Source: an uncultured Oscillibacter sp.
GTDB taxonomy: Bacteria > Bacillota > Clostridia > Oscillospirales > Oscillospiraceae
Direction of reading: 5' to 3'
DNA: 64,000 nucleotides
Assembly: GCA_947365245.1 (NCBI GenBank)
Contig: CANAWG010000006.1
Location: forward strand, 1-64,000
The position numbers and the translations under genes are program-made. Below are positions 1-10,074 of the stretch, one piece after another (the first letter of the stretch is position 1; the number at the start of each line of letters is the position of its first letter). A model generated the notes under the pieces. That model worked only from the letters and a program-made list of their open reading frames with translations. It had not been told where the DNA came from and searched no databases.

Positions 1-46
1 CCCCCCTCGGTGTTTCCTTATATCCTCCCCCCCACATCTTTTGTTT

Positions 47-91
47 GGGGGGGGGGGGGGGGGGGCGGGCCCCCCCCCCCCCCCCCCCCCC
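47..91. repeat. G19-C-GGG-C22 homopolymer palindrome just upstream of the first CDS
   Basis: Direct reading: G at 47-65, C66, GGG 67-69, C 70-91. Confidence 0.95.
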
Positions 92-124
92 GCCTCTCTA
101 TTTCAGAGAGAGAGGAGCGATTCC

Positions 125-997
125 ATGCGCAGCCCAGGCCGCAGCCGGTTTATTGCCCTGTGCGTCGCCCCCGCGACCATCCTGTTCTTCATTTTTATGG
201 TCATGCCCACTTTCAACGTCTTCCGCATGTCCCTCTTTGAGCGGGGGGCCTATTCCCCCACCGAGACCTTCGTGGGGCTGAACAACTTCAGGATCCTCTT
301 CAAGGATGTCAAATTCATCACCTCCATGCAGAACACCATCCTGCTGATTGTCACCGTGACCATTATCACGTTCTTTTTCGCCATCGTGTTCGCCGCCATC
401 CTCACCCGGGAGAAGATCAAGGGGCAGAATTTCTTCCGCATCGTCTTCTATATCCCCAACATCCTCTCGGTGGTGGTCATCGCCGGCATTTTCTCCGCCA
501 TCTACAAGCCGGACAACGGGATGCTCAACAGCATCTTCTCCCTGTTCGCCGGCCGGGAGATTATGGTTCTGTGGAAAGACCAGCCCATGGTCATCGTCAG
601 CGTCATCATCGCCATGGTGTGGCAGGCCATCGGCTACTACATGGTGATGTACATGGCCTCCATGTCCGCCGTCCCGGTGGACCTGTACGAGTCCGCCAGC
701 CTGGACGGCGCGGGGCGGCTGAGCCAGTTCTTCGAGATCACCCTGCCCCTGATCTGGACCAATATCCGCACCACCCTCACGTTCTTCATCATCTCCACCA
801 TCAACATGGCTTTCCTGTTTGTCAAGGCCATGGTGGCCAAGGGGATGGCCGACGTGGGTCTGAGCTTTATGTACGCCCAGAAGGACGAGGGCCTGTACGG
901 CTACGCCATGGCCGCCGGCGTCATCATCTTCCTGTTCTCCTTCACCCTGTCCGCCGTGGTGAATCGGGCCACCAGGCGGGACGTGCTGCAGATGTGA
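125..997 (+). CDS. Carbohydrate ABC transporter permease (MalF/UgpA-like)
   Basis: Multi-TM protein with the EAA-like segment ESASLDGAGRLSQFFEITLPLI; ATG at 125 preceded by a GA-rich RBS; the ORF upstream of it is homopolymer-encoded. Confidence 0.9.
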   Translation: MRSPGRSRFIALCVAPATILFFIFMVMPTFNVFRMSLFERGAYSPTETFVGLNNFRILFKDVKFITSMQNTILLIVTVTIITFFFAIVFAAILTREKIKGQNFFRIVFYIPNILSVVVIAGIFSAIYKPDNGMLNSIFSLFAGREIMVLWKDQPMVIVSVIIAMVWQAIGYYMVMYMASMSAVPVDLYESASLDGAGRLSQFFEITLPLIWTNIRTTLTFFIISTINMAFLFVKAMVAKGMADVGLSFMYAQKDEGLYGYAMAAGVIIFLFSFTLSAVVNRATRRDVLQM

Positions 998-1013
998 GAG
1001 GAGGGACGGAAAC

Positions 1014-1898
1014 ATGAAAAAAGCAAGCTCCGCCGATACCCTGTACAAGGTGTTTATCTACGTGGTGCTCATCACCCTGGCGGTTGTCATCATCGTGCCG
1101 GTGGGATGGGTATTCCTGGCATCCGTCAAGCAGAACAGCGAGTTCTACGGCAACCCCTGGACCCTGCCCGCCACTTTCTACTGGCAGAACTTTGTGGACG
1201 CCTGGACCGCCGCCAAGATGGGCAGCTACATGCTCAACTCCGTCATTGTCACCGCGTTGTCCCTGGCCATCCTGCTGGTGGTGGCCCTCCCCGCGGCCTA
1301 CTGCCTGTCCCGCTTCCACTTCCGGGGCGGCAAATTCCTGAACACCGCTTTCATGGCGGGGCTGTTCATCAACGTCAACTACATCGTGGTGCCCATCTTC
1401 CTCATGCTGCGGGACTGGGACAGCTGGATGAACTACCTGTTCAGGCTGAACAACGTCTTTATGAACAACCTGGTGACTCTGGCCGTGGTCTACGCCTCCA
1501 CCGCCCTGCCTTTCACCATCTACCTGCTCTCCGGCTACTTTGCCACCCTCCCCCACGACTTTGAGGAGGCCGCCTACATCGACGGCGCGGGCTACGGCCA
1601 GGCCATGATCCGGGTGATCTTCCCCATGGCCCAGCCCTCCATCCTCACCATCATCCTGTTCAACTTCCTGTCCTTCTGGAACGAGTACATCATCTCCATG
1701 ACCCTGATGAACAGCGCCACCGGACAGAAGACCCTCCCGGTGGGCCTTTTGAACCTGATGCAGGCGTCCCAGTCCGCGGCCCAGTACGGGCGGCTGTACG
1801 CCGGTCTGGTCCTGGTGATGCTGCCCACCCTGATCCTCTATATGTGTGTGCAGAAGAAGCTGACCCAGGGCATGACCGTGGGCGGACTGAAAGGATAA
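1014..1898 (+). CDS. Carbohydrate ABC transporter permease (MalG/UgpE-like)
   Basis: EEAAYIDGAGYGQAMIRVIFPMAQP EAA loop; directly follows the first permease. Confidence 0.92.
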   Translation: MKKASSADTLYKVFIYVVLITLAVVIIVPVGWVFLASVKQNSEFYGNPWTLPATFYWQNFVDAWTAAKMGSYMLNSVIVTALSLAILLVVALPAAYCLSRFHFRGGKFLNTAFMAGLFINVNYIVVPIFLMLRDWDSWMNYLFRLNNVFMNNLVTLAVVYASTALPFTIYLLSGYFATLPHDFEEAAYIDGAGYGQAMIRVIFPMAQPSILTIILFNFLSFWNEYIISMTLMNSATGQKTLPVGLLNLMQASQSAAQYGRLYAGLVLVMLPTLILYMCVQKKLTQGMTVGGLKG

Positions 1899-1901
1899 CC
1901 C

Positions 1902-1923
1902 GCTTTTTCTTGAAAGAAAAAGC
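1902..1923. repeat. Short inverted repeat GCTTTTTCTT-GA-AAGAAAAAGC
   Basis: Direct reading; intra-operon, possible attenuator/terminator. Confidence 0.5.
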
Positions 1924-2015
1924 AGGCAAAAAGAACTTTATTGCCGCTTCGATACCCTGAATATTGCGGATACATTTCCGCCCGGTAACGAAGCATTCAC
2001 ATTGATGGAGAGGAC

Positions 2016-2225
2016 GTGTATTTTATGATTTTTTGGAAAGAGCACGCCGGCCTGCGGATGATTCTGATGGCGGTCACCTTTGTGCTGGGCATGGTCCTGG
2101 TCATCCGGGGCTGGATGATGACCGGCCGGATGGCCGGCCTGGGGCTGATGCTGCTGGGCGTGGCCCTGCTGCTGGTAACCCTGTACCTCTATAACGCCCG
2201 CTTCGCAGACCGAAAAAAGCACTGA
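2016..2225 (+). CDS. Small two-TM membrane protein (possibly DUF6903-like)
   Basis: 69-aa hydrophobic ORF between permease and gnpA; an ATG at 2025 is an alternative start. Confidence 0.65.
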   Translation: MYFMIFWKEHAGLRMILMAVTFVLGMVLVIRGWMMTGRMAGLGLMLLGVALLLVTLYLYNARFADRKKH

Positions 2226-2236
2226 GAGGAAACACT

Positions 2237-4405
2237 ATGACCGATACACACAAGACGGGCCGGGTAACCATCCCCACCGACGTGGACGTGGTGCCGGAAA
2301 CCTTGGAGCTGCTGAAGCGCTGGGGGGCGGACGCCATCCGGGACTGCGACGGCACCGACTACCCTTCGGAGCTGAAAAGCGTAGACGCCAAGGTCTACTC
2401 CACCTACTACACCACCCGGAAGGACAACGCCTGGGCCAAAGCCAACCCCGACGAGATCCAGCAGTGCTACATACTGACATCCTTCCACACCGCCGCGGGC
2501 GGCCCGCTGTCCATCCCCCTGATGAAAGGGATCAGCACGGAGCTGATGGAGGTCAACACCCGGGACGACATCAAACGCTGGTGGGAGGTGGTGGACCGTA
2601 CCACAGGCGCGCCCCTCTCTCCCGACGCCTGGACCTATGACGCAGCCTCCGGCTGTGTGACGATCCCGGTCCCCGAGGAATTCCACGACTACACAGTCAG
2701 CTTTCTGGCCTATCTGATCTGGGACCCGGTCCACATGTACAACGCCGTCACCAACGACTGGCGGGACTTCGAGCACCAGATCACCTTTGACGTCCGCCAG
2801 CCCAAGACCCGGAAGTTCACCATGGAGCGCCTGCGGAAGTTCATCGCGGACCACCCCTATGTGGACGTGATCCGGTACACCACCTTCTTCCACCAGTTCA
2901 CCCTGGTCTTTGACGAGCTGAAACGGGAGAAGTACGTGGACTGGTACGGCTACTCCGCCTCCGTCTCTCCCTATATCCTGGAGCAGTTCGAGCGGGAGGT
3001 GGGCTACAGGTTCCGGCCCGAGTACATCATCGACCAGGGGTACTACAACAACCAGTACCGGGTGCCCTCCAGAGAATTCAAGGATTTTATGGCTTTCCAG
3101 CGCCGGGAGGTGGCCGCATTGGCCCGCGAGATGGTGGACATCACCCACGAGCTGGGCAAGGAGGCCATGATGTTCCTGGGGGACCACTGGATCGGCACCG
3201 AACCCTATATGGACGAGTTCAAGTCCATCGGCCTGGACGCGGTGGTGGGCAGCGTGGGCAACGGCTCCACCCTGCGGCTCATCTCCGACATCCCCGGTGT
3301 GAAGTACACCGAGGGCCGCTTTCTGCCCTATTTCTTCCCCGACACCTTCCACGAGGGGGGCGACCCCGTCCGGGAGGCCAAGGAGAACTGGGTCACCGCC
3401 CGCCGGGCCATCCTGCGCAAGCCCATCGACCGCATCGGCTACGGCGGCTATCTCAAGCTGGCCTGCCGGTTCCCGGAGTTTATCGACTATGTGGAGTCCG
3501 TCTGCAGCGAGTTCCGGGAGCTGTACGACAATATCAAAGGAACCGCCCCCTACTGCGTGAAGACGGTGGCCGTCCTGAACTGCTGGGGCAGGCAGAGGTC
3601 CTGGGGCTGCCACATGGTCCATCACGCCCTGTATCAAAAGCAGAACTACTCCTACGCCGGGGTCATCGAGGCCCTGTCCGGGGCCCCTTACGACGTGCGG
3701 TTTATCAGCTTTGACGACCTCAAGGCCGACCCCGGCCTGCTGGACGGGGTGGACGTCCTCCTGAATATCGGCGACGGCGACACCGCTCACACCGGCGGAG
3801 CCGTCTGGGAGGATCCGGAGATTTCCGCGGCGGTAAAGCGGTTCGTCTGGAACGGCGGCGGCTTCATCGGGGTGGGCGAGCCCTCCGGGCACCAGTACCA
3901 GGGCCGCTATCTCCAGCTGGCCGGGGTGCTGGGGGTGGAGAAGGAGACCGGCTTCACCCTGAACTACGACAAGTACAACTGGACCGAGCACCCCGAGCAC
4001 TTCATTCTGGCCGACTGCGCCGGGGAGGTGGACTTCGGCGAGGGAAAGAAGAGCATCTACGCCCTGCCCGGAGCCCAGGTGCTGGTCCAGCGGGACAAGG
4101 AGGTCCAGCTGGCGGTGAACGAGTTCGGCTCCGGCCGGGCGGTGTACCTCTCCGGCCTGCCTTATTCTTTCGCAAACAGCCGCCTGCTCCACCGGGCCGT
4201 CCTCTGGTCCGCCCACAGCGAGAATCAGCTTCAATTGTGGCTGTCCTCCAACTGCAATGTGGACGTCCACGCCTATGTGGAAAGCGGCAGGTTCTGCGTG
4301 GTCAACAACACATACCAGCCTCAGTCCACCACTGTCTACCGCGGGGATGGCTCCAGCTTTCCTCTGGACCTGGAGGCCGACGAGATCCGCTGGTACGAAA
4401 TCTGA
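2237..4405 (+). CDS. gnpA: 1,3-beta-galactosyl-N-acetylhexosamine phosphorylase (lacto-N-biose/galacto-N-biose phosphorylase, GH112)
   Basis: Protein recognisable over its full length (e.g. RVTIPTDVDVVPET, FLGDHWIGTEPY, GNGSTLRLISDIPGVKYTEGRFLPYFFPDTF). Confidence 0.93.
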   Translation: MTDTHKTGRVTIPTDVDVVPETLELLKRWGADAIRDCDGTDYPSELKSVDAKVYSTYYTTRKDNAWAKANPDEIQQCYILTSFHTAAGGPLSIPLMKGISTELMEVNTRDDIKRWWEVVDRTTGAPLSPDAWTYDAASGCVTIPVPEEFHDYTVSFLAYLIWDPVHMYNAVTNDWRDFEHQITFDVRQPKTRKFTMERLRKFIADHPYVDVIRYTTFFHQFTLVFDELKREKYVDWYGYSASVSPYILEQFEREVGYRFRPEYIIDQGYYNNQYRVPSREFKDFMAFQRREVAALAREMVDITHELGKEAMMFLGDHWIGTEPYMDEFKSIGLDAVVGSVGNGSTLRLISDIPGVKYTEGRFLPYFFPDTFHEGGDPVREAKENWVTARRAILRKPIDRIGYGGYLKLACRFPEFIDYVESVCSEFRELYDNIKGTAPYCVKTVAVLNCWGRQRSWGCHMVHHALYQKQNYSYAGVIEALSGAPYDVRFISFDDLKADPGLLDGVDVLLNIGDGDTAHTGGAVWEDPEISAAVKRFVWNGGGFIGVGEPSGHQYQGRYLQLAGVLGVEKETGFTLNYDKYNWTEHPEHFILADCAGEVDFGEGKKSIYALPGAQVLVQRDKEVQLAVNEFGSGRAVYLSGLPYSFANSRLLHRAVLWSAHSENQLQLWLSSNCNVDVHAYVESGRFCVVNNTYQPQSTTVYRGDGSSFPLDLEADEIRWYEI

Positions 4406-4469
4406 CCCGCTGCCCTCCAGGCAGCACACACCCCTCGCTTTCTTCAAGTCCGAACAGGCACACGTTCTG

Positions 4470-4502
4470 CGCAGGTCCTCCGCAAAAGGCGGGGGACCTG
4501 CG
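4470..4502 (+). terminator. Hairpin terminator after gnpA
   Basis: CGCAGGTCC...GGACCTGCG followed by TCTTTGT. Confidence 0.7.
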
Positions 4503-4539
4503 TCTTTGTAAAAGCTTTAAAGATCCTCGGGTCCGCCGC

Positions 4540-4572
4540 TTGGGCGTTTTGGCATTTTTCAAACAAGGCCTA
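4540..4572. repeat. Dispersed repeat copy 1 (TTGGGCGYTTTGRCATTTTTCAAACAAGGCCTA)
   Basis: 31/33 identity with 38191-38223. Confidence 0.85.
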
Positions 4573-4746
4573 ATCAGTGGTTCCCTAGTTTCGCCTGAAA
4601 TATTGAAGACGGAGGAGGCATTTCCCCAGACAGCATCTGCACAAGAGAGACTGTGATCGATGCGACAGAATAGAAGCAGCATTCATCAAAGGTTCATCCG
4701 TTGGCGCAGAAAAGGTATTTGGGAAAAGCGTCCGGAAAGGCGAAAG

Positions 4747-4777
4747 AGTACCGGGCAGGATTTCCCTGCCCGGTACT
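4747..4777. terminator. Perfect 13-bp inverted repeat AGTACCGGGCAGG-ATTTC-CCTGCCCGGTACT
   Basis: Direct reading. Confidence 0.7.
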
Positions 4778-4799
4778 GCTATTTGGAGGCGCTCTCCTT

Positions 4800-4995
4800 T
4801 TTACATCTGACTGCCGATCACCGCTCCGACGGCATCCGCCGCATCCTGCTTCATCTGTGCTGTGGCGGGGTGTAGTGTTGAACGTGAAGCCTGCGGAATA
4901 GAACAGAGTGTCTTCACGTCCACACCGTTCTCCAGCGATAAGGTGGCGAACAGATGCCGCATATCATGGAACCGCCAGCGTCCGTATGAAGTTCT
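4800..4995 (-). pseudogene. Tyrosine recombinase/integrase C-terminal fragment, frameshifted
   Basis: Minus-strand WRFHDMRHLFATLSLENGVDVKTL, then YSAGFTFNT in another frame, then QMKQDAADAVGAVIGSQM-stop. Confidence 0.8.
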
Positions 4996-5260
4996 GCGTC
5001 TCCTTTTTCTCCAGCTTCGGCAGTTTGCAGCCTTGAGCAGGGCAGCCGCTCTGACGCCGCCTGATCCAGGCAGTTGCTGCTGCCCTCCCGCTGAGAGCGG
5101 GTAAGCCTTGTGAGGAGCGGTTTAACATGAGGAAAGAGCTCTGTATAACATCCGATTTTGGGGGCATATCTGGATTTTCAAAAGGCTGTGTGCGCTCCAT
5201 GTTCAGGCTAAGTTTTAATTTGTCTGAATACCAACGTCCCGAATCCGCAGACTACCATGC

Positions 5261-6113
5261 TCAGTGGAATGGCTGTGCAGGCCTCTCTCTTTCTTTGAGA
5301 ACAGCGTTGCTTATTTCGCGGAAGCGAAAAAGCTCTGCATCCAGCCCCAGGCTGTTTACCCCGTCCGCCATGGTATTGCGGGGGATGCAGAAAGGTACAG
5401 TGGTCTTGCCGCTGAGATTTTCGCTTTCCAAAAAAGTATAGATAATACGGGGTGCATCGTTGTTCCAGCTGGGATAGCCCAGGAAGATCACGTCATACCG
5501 CTCCATGTCCGCCGCGCTGTTGGCAATGGCGGGATTTGCATGGCGGTCATAATTCATCAAAGCATCGGCGGCCTGGGCGCGGGCGGCGTTGGTCTTGGGG
5601 GAGAACACACCGCCGGAGGTGGGACGCACGATGCCGTTGGCACCGGCCCAGGCTGCGGCGGCGGCATAAGCGGAGATTGTGGAGGCGTCGCTGTAAGTGC
5701 CGTTCCCACCCGCTGCCGGGCTGCCCGCGCCGCGCCGGAGGATCGCGGCCATCTGCTCACGGAAAACCGGATCGTTGGGGCCGAACAGCCCGCCGCCATG
5801 GCCGCTTACAAGGTTCTGCCGGGAGGCCCGCAGCGCCGCATCAGCGTACCATGCGCCATCGGGCGTATCGGTAAATGCGTCCCTGCCGGTGACTGCCGGA
5901 GAACCGGTAGAGGACGGCCGCCGGCTGTGCGCGGGTCAGATTGCTTTCGGGGGCAAACGCAGTGTCAGAGGTTCCGAACATCAGGCTGTGTTCCCGGCAG
6001 TACATGACGGCCTCGGCATACCAAAAATCGGCACTAACATCGGAGACGCCGGTATCCGTCAGATTGGCAGAGGCCGTGACCGGCAGAACGAGGGTCAGGG
6101 TGGCCGCCATCAT
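5261..6113 (-). pseudogene. SLH-domain plus flavodoxin-like surface protein, frameshifted and internally deleted
   Basis: NLTDTGVSDVSADFWYAEAVMYCREHSLMFGTSDTAFAPESNLTRAQ (SLH) in one frame; SLH plus MERYDVIFLGYPSWNNDAPRIIYTFLESENLSGKTTVPFC in another; FMN-binding N-terminal half of the flavodoxin missing. Confidence 0.8.
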
Positions 6114-6232
6114 CAAAGCGGCCTCGATCTCCCGATCCCCTGCCCCGCCGATGGATCTGGTACCCAGGCCCAGGACACCGAGCTGGTCTTCCCCATGTGG
6201 GAGCTGTATTTTGCAAATGACATTTCTCCTTT

Positions 6233-7603
6233 TTATTGAGCGATTACACCGGCCGTCCGCCAGACCTCCCGGCGATAACGCCAGACAAAGCACGCCGACC
6301 GGGCCAGCCAGTCCATGCCCATGGCGATCCACACGCCGATGACCCCCAGCTCCAACACCACGCCGAACAGGTAGGCCGACCCCAGGCGAAACACGACCAT
6401 GGAGAACACGCCCACATACATGGTGTACTTCACGTCCCCCGCCGCCCGCAGGCTGTTGGCAAGATTGAAAGACGTGGGGTGAAGGGCGATGGCCAGCAGA
6501 TTGTGCATGACAATGAGCAGCGCGGCCAGCCGTAAGGTCTCCGGTTCCAGGTTGTAAAACCGCAGAATCAGGGGGAGCGACAGGCAGACAATGCCGCTGA
6601 GAACAGCCGTGGCGATGTAGGAAATTTTCATCAGCTTTTTCGTGTAATACTCCGCCTGCTCATATTCTTTGGCCCCCACACACCGGCCCACCACGGTAAT
6701 CACCGCCAGATTCACGGCGCTCACCACGATAATGGCAATCTGGTTGATGGAGTTGGACACGCCGTTGGCGGCGATCTGCACCGTCCCGAAGCCGGAGACA
6801 ATGCTGGTGACCAGCACTTTCCCCAGGGCAAACAGGCCGTTCTCCACCCCGCCGGGGACGGCAACCCGGAGAATACATCCCACTGTGTCCCGCTCCAGAG
6901 TCAGGATATTGCCCCAGCGGAGCCGCACCTCATGCCCGGACCGGAAAGCCAGGGCGGACATGATAACCGCCGCCGAGGCCCTGGCGATCAGGGTGGGGAC
7001 GGCCACTCCCAGCACCCCGGCGCGGAGGATGGCCACTCCGATAAAGTCCCCCGCGATGTTGATGGCGTTCATAATAAGGGAGACGTACATGGTCATGCTG
7101 GTGCGCCCCAGGCTGCGGAACTGGGCCGCCGCCGCATGATAGACGCCCAGGAAGGGAAAGGAACAGGCGGTCACCAGGAAGTAGGTCAGGGCGGCGCCCA
7201 TTACGTCCGGCTCCACCGATCCGAAAAACAGATGGAGAATGGGTACCCGGAACGCCGCGCACACCGCCATGATTCCAGTGGAAAACAGGGCGGAGACGGC
7301 CACCAGCTGTCCCGCGGAAAACGCCGCCCGGTCCGGTTTCCCGGCACCCAGATACTGGGACAGCACCACCGCGCCTCCGGTGGTCAGGGCGGTGAGGACG
7401 GTGATGACCAGATAATTGACCATGTCCACCAAGGCCACGCCGGACACCGCCGCCTCCCCCACGCTGGACACCATCACCGTGTCCGCCATGCCCACCAGCA
7501 TCACGAGGATCTGCTCAATGACAAGAGGACACAGGAGCTTTTTTAAGTCGCGGTTTGAGAATAACAAGGCCTCGATTCTTTGAATTTGACAATGATGGGT
7601 CAT
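6233..7603 (-). CDS. MATE family efflux transporter
   Basis: 12-TM MATE-like sequence (LVIEQILVMLVGMADTVMVSSVGEAAVSGVALVD). Confidence 0.9.
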   Translation of the reverse strand: MTHHCQIQRIEALLFSNRDLKKLLCPLVIEQILVMLVGMADTVMVSSVGEAAVSGVALVDMVNYLVITVLTALTTGGAVVLSQYLGAGKPDRAAFSAGQLVAVSALFSTGIMAVCAAFRVPILHLFFGSVEPDVMGAALTYFLVTACSFPFLGVYHAAAAQFRSLGRTSMTMYVSLIMNAINIAGDFIGVAILRAGVLGVAVPTLIARASAAVIMSALAFRSGHEVRLRWGNILTLERDTVGCILRVAVPGGVENGLFALGKVLVTSIVSGFGTVQIAANGVSNSINQIAIIVVSAVNLAVITVVGRCVGAKEYEQAEYYTKKLMKISYIATAVLSGIVCLSLPLILRFYNLEPETLRLAALLIVMHNLLAIALHPTSFNLANSLRAAGDVKYTMYVGVFSMVVFRLGSAYLFGVVLELGVIGVWIAMGMDWLARSACFVWRYRREVWRTAGVIAQ

Positions 7604-7811
7604 GGTTCTGCCGCACACGGATACATACAAAAGTCAGTCTGTTTTATGGCGAATCACCGCGGCCTCCCTGCCGGTTCCGCTCTCTGTCAGGGTAAACGCA
7701 TGTTCCAGGCCCTGGGTCACGCACCCCTGTCCTCCAAGGAGAGCCGTCCGGCTCTGGGTCGACTGCCTGAATATTTCCGCCCAGGTTCAATACACTTTTT
7801 TACGCATGGCC

Positions 7812-8555
7812 TCAGTATTTAAGACCCTCCAGCCATGTCTCCACTGTGGCCCGCGCCGTACTGAGCGGGGCGTCCATCCCCGGCCTCTGAACGCCCGCCG
7901 CATCCAACACCGTAACAGCGGGAAGGGCCGCTCGGATGTCCCTCACACTGGAGGCAGGGCCGCTGGTTCCATGGGCGCAGAACGGAATCACCGTTTTCCC
8001 TGTGAAGTCATAGCTGTCTAAAAAAGTGAATACCGCCATGGGGCAGGCGGCCCGCCAGTCCGGGCAGCCCAGGAACACCACATTGTATTCATCCATATTC
8101 CCCACGGAGCCGGACAGGGCGGGTCTTGCGTTGTCCGCCTTCTCATCGGCGGCCCGGTCCAGGCATTCATCGCAGCCGCTGGAATAGGGATCTGCCGTAA
8201 TGATCGAGAACAAATCGCCTCCGGTCTTCGCCTGTATCCACGCGGCCATCTGTGCCGCATGACCGAAAGCCAGAACGCTGGCCGAGGCGGCGGCGTCCAC
8301 ATCCACAGCGGAGGGGTCGTCTGCCACCGTGTTTTCCGCCCAGGTAAAATAGGCGATCAGGATTTTCGTGCGTTCTTCCGCCGCGCTTTCCGGCGGATTT
8401 TCCGGCTTGGCCGGCGAGGGGGCATTTTCCTCCGGTTGGGCCGGCGGTGAAAGCACTTCTGCGGAAAGCACTGTATTCGCGGTTCCGCAGACGGACAGGG
8501 CTAAACCTGCAGCCACGCATATTGGAAGTATGAACCGTTTATATTTCACTTTCAT
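7812..8555 (-). CDS. Secreted flavodoxin-like protein
   Basis: N-terminal signal-like segment, Pro/Glu linker, KILIAYFTWAENT, YNVVFLGCPDW, SYDFTGKTVIPFCAHGTSG. Confidence 0.88.
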   Translation of the reverse strand: MKVKYKRFILPICVAAGLALSVCGTANTVLSAEVLSPPAQPEENAPSPAKPENPPESAAEERTKILIAYFTWAENTVADDPSAVDVDAAASASVLAFGHAAQMAAWIQAKTGGDLFSIITADPYSSGCDECLDRAADEKADNARPALSGSVGNMDEYNVVFLGCPDWRAACPMAVFTFLDSYDFTGKTVIPFCAHGTSGPASSVRDIRAALPAVTVLDAAGVQRPGMDAPLSTARATVETWLEGLKY

Positions 8556-8600
8556 CGCTTCTCTCTCTTGAATCTATTGTAACTGAGGGTTTAACAAAGG

Positions 8601-8643
8601 TAAAATACCTAATATGGATTACCTACCATGCTCTAGCCGCATG
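8601..8643 (-). promoter_or_regulatory. 43-bp regulatory box copy 1 (TAAAATACCTAAT...CATGC-N7-GCATG)
   Basis: Shared with 13061-13103 and 14217-14259; lies just upstream of the flavodoxin at 7812-8555. Confidence 0.8.
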
Positions 8644-8940
8644 ATTGTTGGTGCAATAATACGACAGCCGCTTCAGGGACAGCTGTCGCATTATTGGGAG
8701 AAAAGAGGGAAATTCTATGCACCTGCAGGAATACATGTGAGCGTGTCAAACATTCGGAGGAAACCGATAAAGTGTAGACATTGTGTAAAGCGTTTTCTTT
8801 TCAAATACGTAATTCTATATCAGAAAACCGATCAACCACACCAGCAGAGAAGCGGTTGGAAGATTTGGGAGGATTGAACGCCGGGAGGAGATTGTATCTG
8901 AGACAACTCCCTCTCGGCTCGGACAGCGAACACGATCCTA

Positions 8941-9354
8941 TCAATTCTGATCCAGCCTGCCGTATTCCTCGTCTGTCACCGGCTCCAGCCACTCGTTGGA
9001 GATATTCTCGCCGGGGATCTCAATGGCAATATGGGCAAACCAGCTGTCCGCCGCCGCGCCGTGCCAGTGCTTCACGCCCGCAGGAATCGCCGCCACATCA
9101 CCGGCGCGGAGTTCCTGAGCGGGCTTCCCCCACTCCTGATACCAGCCGCGTCCGCCTGTGACCAGCAGAATCTGACCGCCGCCCTTGTCGCCATGATGGA
9201 TATGCCAGTTATTCCGGCAGCCCGGTTCAAAGGTCACGTTGGCAGCGCCAACGCCGTTAAGCTGCGTTAACAGAGCCAGATAGGACTGTCCGATAAAATA
9301 TTCACCAAAGGGATTGGGTTCGCCCTTTTCAAACATCGTCTCAAATTCATTCAT
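8941..9354 (-). CDS. Cupin domain protein
   Basis: NVTFEPGCRNNWHIHHGDKGGGQILLVTGGRGWYQEWG...IPAGVKHWHGA. Confidence 0.9.
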   Translation of the reverse strand: MNEFETMFEKGEPNPFGEYFIGQSYLALLTQLNGVGAANVTFEPGCRNNWHIHHGDKGGGQILLVTGGRGWYQEWGKPAQELRAGDVAAIPAGVKHWHGAAADSWFAHIAIEIPGENISNEWLEPVTDEEYGRLDQN

Positions 9355-9372
9355 AAGACATACCACCTTTGT

Positions 9373-10056
9373 TTATTTTGTTCTGTAGCGAATGAAAACC
9401 GCGCCGGAATCGCAGGCTTTTGCCTCGATCAGCTCTAAGGGCGTTGGCTCACCGCGGCCGTTGTCCCTGCGGTTGAAAACAGGCGGGAAGGAGGCCCGGC
9501 CATCGATCCCGGCTCCGATCAGCACGATTACCTCGTCCAGGAGCCCCGCGTCCAGAAATGCCGTGTTGACGGCGGGACCGCCCACAATACCCAGCCGTTC
9601 AATGCCGAAAGTCTCCTTTAACACCGCGCAGGCAGCGGCCAGGTCGATCCGGGTATCGCCGGTCACGATGCAGGAAATGTTCCTCTCATCCAGATAGGCC
9701 AGATATTCCAGGCTGACCTGCTTGGAGGTAATGAGGATGTGGGGCTTGTCATACTGGCTGTCATGCTTCCAAAGCAGAGTACCCTTGGTATCCACCACAA
9801 TGTTGTAACCATTGCCGCTGTCTGCTTTCTTGGAAACCATGTCTTTCCCGGCGGGCACACTGTGTTCCGGCTTAAATTCACCCGGCTCCGCCAGCTCCAG
9901 TCGGGCGGTGGTCTTTCCACTGACCGCCGACTGAAGGCCCAGTTCCGCAAGCAGGGGGTAATAATCCTCCACGCCCGCAAGCCGGCCTACCATGTCGCAG
10001 TCAATCCTCCCATCAACGGAGGTCATCATGTAACATACGATATACGGTTTGTTCAT
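9373..10056 (-). CDS. RibD C-terminal / dihydrofolate-reductase-like family protein
   Basis: MTSVDGRIDC...GIVGGPAVNTAFLDAGLLDEVIVLIGAGIDG. Confidence 0.88.
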   Translation of the reverse strand: MNKPYIVCYMMTSVDGRIDCDMVGRLAGVEDYYPLLAELGLQSAVSGKTTARLELAEPGEFKPEHSVPAGKDMVSKKADSGNGYNIVVDTKGTLLWKHDSQYDKPHILITSKQVSLEYLAYLDERNISCIVTGDTRIDLAAACAVLKETFGIERLGIVGGPAVNTAFLDAGLLDEVIVLIGAGIDGRASFPPVFNRRDNGRGEPTPLELIEAKACDSGAVFIRYRTK

Positions 10057-10074
10057 CTAAATCGTTCCTTTCAA

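Noticed and set aside
10-281. Poly-Gly/Pro ORFs at the window start
   Set aside because: Created by the homopolymer tract; the permease plausibly starts at 125
2189-4447. 752-aa minus-strand ORF opposite gnpA
   Set aside because: Mirror ORF of a GC-rich gene; low-complexity His/Val/Gly composition and the plus strand clearly encodes GnpA
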